Positions 47,416 to 51,565 of a stretch of DNA of 51,565 nucleotides are shown one piece after another. The notes under the pieces were generated by a model. It was given only the letters and a program-made list of their open reading frames with translations. It ran no database searches and had not been told where the DNA came from. The stretch spans positions 1 to 51,565 of the forward strand of contig CAIMGI010000082.1 in NCBI GenBank assembly GCA_903840505.1, given 5' to 3'. Position 1 is the first letter of the stretch, and each line of letters begins with the position of its first letter. The translations under genes were made by a program, and so were the position numbers. Source of the stretch: an uncultured Bacteroidota bacterium (GTDB lineage Bacteria > Bacteroidota > Bacteroidia > UBA4408).

Positions 47416-48267
47416 ATGAAAACCAAATTTTTCTTCCTTCGAACCATCACAGCAATTGTCTTAATAGGATCCGTTATTACAAGCTGTAAAAAAGAAACTA
47501 CAACTGAAGACACTGATACACAATCTGCAAGTGATAATTCATTGGCGGAATCAAACTTCAATGACGTACAAAGTATATCCGAACAAGCGAATGATTTAGG
47601 TTCTTTGTTGAGTTATAAAATGCAAAACCCATATCAGGAATTAACTATTTTAAGTGCTTGCGCCACCGTTACAAAAGATACTGTAGCAAATCCACACACC
47701 ATTACCATTGATTTTGGTGCAACAAATTGTACTTGTACCGATGGGAAAATGAGAAGAGGTCAAATACTTGTTTCTTACACAGGACCATACCGCGCAACAG
47801 GAACGGTTATTACACATACTTTCAATAATTATTTTGTGAACGATAATCAAGTTACAGGTACAAAAACAGTTACCAACAATGGTCCGAATGGCGCAGGAAA
47901 CTTAACCTTTGCTATAAATGCAACAGGAAATGTTATACTAGCAAACAATGGGGGTACTATATCTTGGACATCAACCCGCACTAGAGAGTGGACAGCAGGT
48001 TCGGCAACACAAACAGTGCAGGATGATGTATATAGCATTACAGGCGGAGCAACCGGAACGAGTGCTGCAGGAAATACTTTTGTATCACAAATTACCACTC
48101 CATTGGTTAGAAAAATGGCAACAGGGTGCCGACAAATAGTGAGCGGTGTGATAGTATTGTCGCCTGCTAACAAGGCTATAAGAACAATTGATTACGGAAC
48201 AGGTGTTTGCGATGACCAAGCTACCGTTACCATAAATGGACATTCTCGCACCATAACATTGAGATAA
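47416..48267 (+). CDS. Lipoprotein, second of three paralogues
   Basis: A 283-residue lipoprotein with lipobox VITSC (Cys24). It is very close to the third copy throughout: DTVANPHTITIDFG, GKMRRGQILVSYTG, NNYFVNDNQVTGTKT, ILANNGGTISW, TREW, DDVYSITGG and CDDQATVTINGHSRTITLR. The mature part is predicted to be mostly beta strand. A region of 135 bases without a gene precedes it, which may hold its own promoter. Confidence 0.82.
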   Translation: MKTKFFFLRTITAIVLIGSVITSCKKETTTEDTDTQSASDNSLAESNFNDVQSISEQANDLGSLLSYKMQNPYQELTILSACATVTKDTVANPHTITIDFGATNCTCTDGKMRRGQILVSYTGPYRATGTVITHTFNNYFVNDNQVTGTKTVTNNGPNGAGNLTFAINATGNVILANNGGTISWTSTRTREWTAGSATQTVQDDVYSITGGATGTSAAGNTFVSQITTPLVRKMATGCRQIVSGVIVLSPANKAIRTIDYGTGVCDDQATVTINGHSRTITLR

Positions 48268-48290
48268 GATAGGGGTTAATAATGATTGCA

Positions 48291-48321
48291 CAAAAGCCAT
48301 TACCATTTGTAATGGCTTTTG
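48291..48321 (+). terminator. Hairpin terminator after the second lipoprotein
   Basis: A 12-bp stem (CAAAAGCCATTA / TAATGGCTTTTG) with a 7-base loop, 24 bases after the stop. The T tract is short, so it may act as an attenuator between the paralogues. Confidence 0.7.
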
Positions 48322-48364
48322 TGTTTAAAAAAGAATCAGTACATTTAAATCGCAAAAAAATAAA

Positions 48365-49216
48365 ATGAAAAAATATACAGTTATCTTTCGAAATGCCATA
48401 GCCATAGCATTGTTCACAGTTGTTTTTTATGGCTGTAAAAAAGAAGAAAAGCTTGAGAGCAGTGATACCGAATCTTCCAGCGATCACTCTTTGGCAGAAG
48501 CTGCCTTCAATGATGTGGCGAACATTGCCGATGAAGCTGCCGACAGTGGAGTAGTGAGTAGTTATAAGCGTCAAAACTCCAACCAAGTATTAAGTGTTTT
48601 AAGTAATTGTGCTATGGTTACCAGGGATACGGTTTCAAATCCACACCTCATAACAGTTGATTTTGGTATCAATAATTGTGTTGGAGCCGATGGTAAAAAC
48701 AGAAGAGGTAAAATACTGATTAGTTATACAGGTAAGTATAAAGATGCGGGAACTGTGATACATATTTCGTTTGATAATTATTTTGTGAATGATAATCAGC
48801 TGGCAGGTACTAAAACAATTACCAACAATGGATTGAATGCTGCAGGCCATATAAGCTATTCGATTAAAGTAGACGGGAATATAATATTGGCAAATAATGG
48901 AGGTGTAATTACTTGGGTTTCCGATCGAACAAGGGAATGGTTGGAGGGTTATGCCACAGATGACAGAAAGGATGATGTGTATTCTATTACAGGCAATGGC
49001 AGTGGTGTCAGTGCGAGAGGAATAAGCTATACGGCACTCATCATTAATCCATTAATTAAGAAAATGGCATCGGGATGTAAGCATTTTGTAAGTGGAAGCA
49101 TTGAAATAACTCCAAAAGGAAAACTTACCCGCACCATCGATTTTGGTGGAGGAGGCTGTGACGATGAGGCAACGGTAACAGTTGGTAAAAGTACACGTAC
49201 CATTACATTAAAGTAA
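48365..49216 (+). CDS. Lipoprotein, third of three paralogues
   Basis: A 283-residue lipoprotein with lipobox VFYGC (Cys24), the same length as the second copy and matching it from end to end: DTVSNPHLITVDFG, GKNRRGKILISYTG, DNYFVNDNQLAGTKT, ILANNGGVITW, TREW, DDVYSITGNG and GGGCDDEATVTVGKSTRTITLK. The mature N-terminal part is Ser/Asp/Glu-rich. Recent tandem duplication is likely. It is the last protein gene before the tRNA pair. Confidence 0.82.
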   Translation: MKKYTVIFRNAIAIALFTVVFYGCKKEEKLESSDTESSSDHSLAEAAFNDVANIADEAADSGVVSSYKRQNSNQVLSVLSNCAMVTRDTVSNPHLITVDFGINNCVGADGKNRRGKILISYTGKYKDAGTVIHISFDNYFVNDNQLAGTKTITNNGLNAAGHISYSIKVDGNIILANNGGVITWVSDRTREWLEGYATDDRKDDVYSITGNGSGVSARGISYTALIINPLIKKMASGCKHFVSGSIEITPKGKLTRTIDFGGGGCDDEATVTVGKSTRTITLK

Positions 49217-49263
49217 GGGTAGCAAGCCTTTTAAAATAGTCATTTTGCTATAATGCATTAAAA

Positions 49264-49294
49264 TTTTGCATTTTTAAATTTTTCATTACTTTTG
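49264..49294 (+). promoter_or_regulatory. Promoter of the tRNA pair
   Basis: TTTTG at 49264-49268, an 18-base spacer, then TACTTTTG at 49287-49294, a full TAnnTTTG match. It ends 14 bases before the tRNA-Gly 5' end, a good fit to a short leader. Confidence 0.75.
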
Positions 49295-49308
49295 CAGTCC
49301 TTAAATAA

Positions 49309-49381
49309 GCGAAAGTAGCTCAGTTGGTAGAGCGCCACCTTGCCAAGGTGGAGGTCGCGAGTTCGAACCTCGTCTTTCGCT
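49309..49381 (+). tRNA. tRNA-Gly (anticodon GCC)
   Basis: A complete cloverleaf: acceptor GCGAAAG pairs with CTTTCGC, D arm GCTCAGTTGGTAGAGC, anticodon stem CCACC/GGTGG around loop TTGCCAA, T arm CGAGTTCGAACCTCG shape, discriminator T. CCA is not encoded. Confidence 0.97.
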
Positions 49382-49409
49382 CTTTTATAGTTCTTTTTTT
49401 AGTACGATT

Positions 49410-49494
49410 GCCCAGGTGGTGGAACTGGTAGACACGCAGGACTTAAAATCCTGTGGACATTGCGTCCGTATCGGTTCGATTCCGATCCCGGGTA
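49410..49494 (+). tRNA. tRNA-Leu (anticodon TAA), probable integration target
   Basis: Class II tRNA with a long variable arm (GGAC / GTCC). Anticodon stem CAGGA/TCCTG around loop CTTAAAA gives TAA, reading UUA. T arm ATCGG-TTCGATT-CCGAT. Acceptor GCCCAGG against CCCGGGT leaves a G-U first pair and an A-C mismatch at pair 5-68. CCA is not encoded. The tRNA-Gly lies 28 bases upstream and an integrase gene ends about 110 bases downstream. Confidence 0.95.
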
Positions 49495-49497
49495 CTA

Positions 49498-49531
49498 GCC
49501 GAAAACCACTGTAAACAGGGGCGTTTTCGGC
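49498..49531. terminator. Compound hairpin after tRNA-Leu
   Basis: A 9-bp stem (GCCGAAAAC / GTTTTCGGC) enclosing a smaller CTGT/ACAG hairpin. No T tract follows, so it may act in 3' processing rather than as a terminator. Confidence 0.5.
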
Positions 49532-49541
49532 AAATATCACT

Positions 49542-49574
49542 AAAAAAGCCTTCCGGTTTTCGGGAGGCTTTTTT
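49542..49574. terminator. Bidirectional rho-independent terminator between tRNA-Leu and integrase
   Basis: A 14-bp stem (AAAAAAGCCTTCCG / CGGGAGGCTTTTTT, one G-T pair) with loop GTTTT. It ends both the tRNA transcript and the convergent integrase transcript. Confidence 0.9.
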
Positions 49575-49576
49575 AG

Positions 49577-49602
49577 TTAAGGTGCGGAATTAAGGTGCGG
49601 AA
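49577..49602. repeat. Tandem 13-bp direct repeat, candidate integrase arm sites
   Basis: TTAAGGTGCGGAA occurs twice, head to tail and exact, 4 bases from the integrase stop codon. Short direct repeats close to an integrase gene at one edge of an element are typical of arm-type binding sites; that role is inferred. Confidence 0.65.
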
Positions 49603-49605
49603 TTT

Positions 49606-50916
49606 TCAACTTTTGGTCTTATCCTCCTCTCCAAATACACTAAAATCAGTGAGATTTGCAGCTATAAATTCCTCAGCTATATAGGAGTCTTTTAACACTT
49701 GGTCGTCACTATGACCTGTGAATAATTTTGTGTCTTTTCCCAGCCTCATCGAAAGTTGAGTAATGTACGTTTTCCTTAAATCCTTAAACTCGATTTTTCT
49801 GTCTGTTACGAACTTAATGAAGTGAGCAAAACCACGAGAGATATTATCGAGCATATTTTTGATGTCTCTACTTTCTTCTCGTTCCAAAAGAAAACCCGAT
49901 GTGCCTTTTTTCTTTCCATAGCCAAGTTCCATCAGCAATGCTAATAATCCTTTTGTAACAGGAACAGGTTTTACAAACTTTCCTAAATCTTTGCCAAACA
50001 TCCTCCGATTATTCTTTAAGTTGTTTACATCAATAATCAAACATACTTTTCCTTGATGGTTTATCTCTCTAATATGTTCCCATTGAAGCATTACAATTTC
50101 CTCCCTTCGTAAACCTGTTTCCAACCCAATTTTAAAAGCAGTTGTGAGCCAAGGATAATATCTGCTTCTCTTTTTGCCGGAAGAATCAATGTAAGTTCCA
50201 TTTAAAATCGTAGTGGCTTCAATCAAGTGGTCGAATTCCACTTTGGTAATTGGATTCTTTTTGCGCTTTGCAAATTGAAGTGATATGTGCATAAAAGCAT
50301 TATTGATTTTATAGTCCTTCTTTTCAATTATCCAATTGATAAAAGCTTTCATTAAAACAAAATGTTTGGAATAGGTAGTCTCTCCTACCTTTAGTGCTGT
50401 TACATAAAAATGGAAAATCTCAACTATATCGTCATTTATATCTTTTGCATCAAGTACTTCCGGCTTGTATCCCTTTTTTTTGATGGCATCGCAAAATCGT
50501 AAGAAAACCTTTTTGTATTCTCCTATATGGTCATCACTAAGTTTTTTAACCAAATGTGCGTGTGAACCATTACCCGAAATGTAGTTTAAATATTCTGCCA
50601 TAAATCCGGCAACAGAAGTGTTCATCGTTTTCATTTTGACTACAGTTTTGTGAAAGCCTTGTTGCTTCAGTTCTTCTTTAAATGCTACCATTTCAATAAG
50701 AGCATCATCAAAGCTATCCGCTTTCGCAAGTCGAAAAATTTTACCCTTACTGGTATTTGGTATATGAACGATAAACATATACTTGTGTTTCTCTTTGTGC
50801 TGACAAGTACTTATACCTTTGCCAGTCATTTTACAAACATCGTTAATCATCCAAGTACATTTTAAACACTTGATTTTTATTCCACAACGGGAATATTTTG
50901 CAGGGATTTTTTTCAC
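49606..50916 (-). CDS. Tyrosine recombinase (integrase) with Cys-rich N-terminus
   Basis: A 436-residue integrase starting at GTG (50916), which overlaps the upstream gene's TGA by 4 bases. Residues 11-40 hold Cys11, Cys17, Cys20, Cys28, Cys38 and His40, a possible zinc-binding unit. An arm-binding region (about 45-95) and a SAM-like core-binding domain (about 100-205) follow. The catalytic domain has Arg270 (TGLRREE), a KNNRR hairpin region, Arg381 (FKDLRKTY), His402 (TGHSDDQ) and Tyr412 (KDSYI). The usual His of HxLR is Lys378. It ends near tRNA-Leu, as expected for an element integrated there. Confidence 0.9.
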   Translation of the reverse strand: MKKIPAKYSRCGIKIKCLKCTWMINDVCKMTGKGISTCQHKEKHKYMFIVHIPNTSKGKIFRLAKADSFDDALIEMVAFKEELKQQGFHKTVVKMKTMNTSVAGFMAEYLNYISGNGSHAHLVKKLSDDHIGEYKKVFLRFCDAIKKKGYKPEVLDAKDINDDIVEIFHFYVTALKVGETTYSKHFVLMKAFINWIIEKKDYKINNAFMHISLQFAKRKKNPITKVEFDHLIEATTILNGTYIDSSGKKRSRYYPWLTTAFKIGLETGLRREEIVMLQWEHIREINHQGKVCLIIDVNNLKNNRRMFGKDLGKFVKPVPVTKGLLALLMELGYGKKKGTSGFLLEREESRDIKNMLDNISRGFAHFIKFVTDRKIEFKDLRKTYITQLSMRLGKDTKLFTGHSDDQVLKDSYIAEEFIAANLTDFSVFGEEDKTKS

Positions 50917-51314
50917 GCAGCTTTTAGTTTTTTAATAAAGTCATCGGCAGCTTTGCTGTTTTTCTTCACTTTGAATTTGATTGAGCTGTCTTTATCTAGT
51001 GGAGCATTTATTAATTTGGACAAATTCGTTTTGTCGTCATTATTTATTGCCTTCAAAATTTCATCGGGATTTTTGTAGTTTGCTTTTATGAATTGCTCTA
51101 ATTTTTGATTGATGAACATATCAATGAAACTGTTTAGGGTGTAAGTTTTCTTTCCTATATGAATTAAGGGTACTTTATTTTTTTTGCACCAAGTTTCAAT
51201 TGACCTTTCGTCCACATAACCCAAAAGGTCTATCAAGTCTTTTATCTCAATGAGCTTACTCATCATATTTTTTCGGGATTCATTACTTTCTACTACTTCT
51301 TCTTTATTTTCCAT
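50913..51314 (-). CDS. Small integrase-coupled protein, possible excisionase/DNA-binding
   Basis: About 133 residues from the ATG at 51314 (MENKEE); the longer frame to 51380 adds a Cys/Ile-rich stretch that I judge non-coding. Residues about 22-65 (LIEIKDLIDLLGYVDERSIETWCKKNKVPLIHIGKKTYTL, quoted in part) resemble the winged-helix MerR/excisionase layout: a helix pair choosing a site, then a beta turn with IGKKTY. The C-terminal half is Lys/Asp-rich helix. GTGA overlap with the integrase start suggests coupled translation and a joint role in recombination. Confidence 0.7.
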   Translation of the reverse strand: MENKEEVVESNESRKNMMSKLIEIKDLIDLLGYVDERSIETWCKKNKVPLIHIGKKTYTLNSFIDMFINQKLEQFIKANYKNPDEILKAINNDDKTNLSKLINAPLDKDSSIKFKVKKNSKAADDFIKKLKAA

Positions 51315-51565
51315 TTTTCTATTTTTCTTTTCCGTATTACAAATATAGCAATTTGTATGCCACAATATAATGATAATCAATTAATTATAAAAATATAGTT
51401 CGCTATCTCTATTTTTAATTGCTGTAAAATTCGGGACTTTATAGAACTGCCTGACCTTAGTTTTTAGTATTATGAAGAACTGTTTAGTATTGTTGAATAA
51501 TTTACAACATCATAAAAATTATCACCTTTTTTTCAGGACGAGACAGAGAACTTTTTTTACGATAC
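51315..51565. other. Right-edge AT-rich region, start of element interior
   Basis: 251 bases with no credible gene. The integrase operon promoter should be here; no convincing TAnnTTTG was seen on the minus strand. The island interior probably continues beyond the window. Confidence 0.5.

Noticed and set aside
1-51565. CRISPR arrays, rRNA genes, transposons, toxin-antitoxin pairs or restriction systems
   Set aside because: None seen on reading both strands; the only mobile-element genes are at the right edge.

Overview
The window looks like chromosomal DNA of a non-Bacteroidales member of the Bacteroidota (Flavobacteriia, Chitinophagia or Sphingobacteriia type). The sequence is AT-rich and has weak Shine-Dalgarno signals. 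Several intergenic regions carry the Bacteroidota -7 promoter element TAnnTTTG. The gene content is also typical of the phylum: a DUF6913 protein, a DUF7935-like protein, a GSCFA protein, a PorE-like TPR/propeller/OmpA protein, a large fused ABCG-like transporter, and a two-component-propeller protein with a SpoIIE phosphatase domain. Most of the window is ordinary, densely packed core genome. No rRNA, CRISPR array or insertion sequence was seen.

Layout. 1-5200: the 3' end of biotin carboxylase (accC), a DUF6913 protein, a THUMP-type 23S rRNA methyltransferase on the minus strand, a GluP/FucP-type sugar importer, and two small exported proteins. 5266-13357: a 1025-residue TerB-like/ABC ATPase/ABC-2 permease fusion, a DUF7935-like membrane protein, a DAO-family FAD oxidoreductase, an exported protein with about 450 residues of Ala/Lys/Asp repeat, and a GSCFA protein. 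13365-18945 (minus strand): a tightly coupled set read as UPF0173 hydrolase, parA, parB and a propeller-SpoIIE signalling protein. 19070-23312: an FMN reductase coupled to a DoxX protein, a DUF4159 protein, a lipoprotein, an outer-membrane-type protein, and pcm. 23440-28856: a Gfo/Idh/MocA oxidoreductase, a lipoprotein, a polyprenyl glycosylphosphotransferase, a 3-hydroxybutyryl-CoA dehydrogenase, and a GT4-like glycosyltransferase, which together suggest surface polysaccharide synthesis. 29057-40035: a TPR protein and the PorE-like protein, a SUI1-type factor, pheT with pseI, and gyrA with a TPR lipoprotein-like gene. 40301-46457: clpC, ndk, and a thyA, FMN-glutamate-synthase, folA run (dTMP/folate metabolism). 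46462-49216: three paralogous lipoproteins in tandem. 49309-49494: tRNA-Gly(GCC) and tRNA-Leu(TAA). 49577-51314: the edge of an integrated element, with a tandem 13-bp repeat, a tyrosine recombinase and a coupled small DNA-binding-type gene.

Three points deserve most attention. First, the first ~110 bases do not encode biotin carboxylase. They encode a segment resembling T4-like phage baseplate proteins, fused in frame to accC, which is probably an assembly chimera at a contig end. Second, an integrase sits immediately downstream of tRNA-Leu. The tRNA has an acceptor-stem A-C mismatch and the element has putative arm-site repeats, so the DNA beyond the right edge is likely a genomic island. 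Third, the GSCFA protein has lost the serine of its namesake motif, the integrase has Lys where the family has His, and a low-complexity Ala-rich exported protein and a lipoprotein triplication have no assigned function. I found no complete new multi-gene system inside the window. The most likely place for one is past position 51565.
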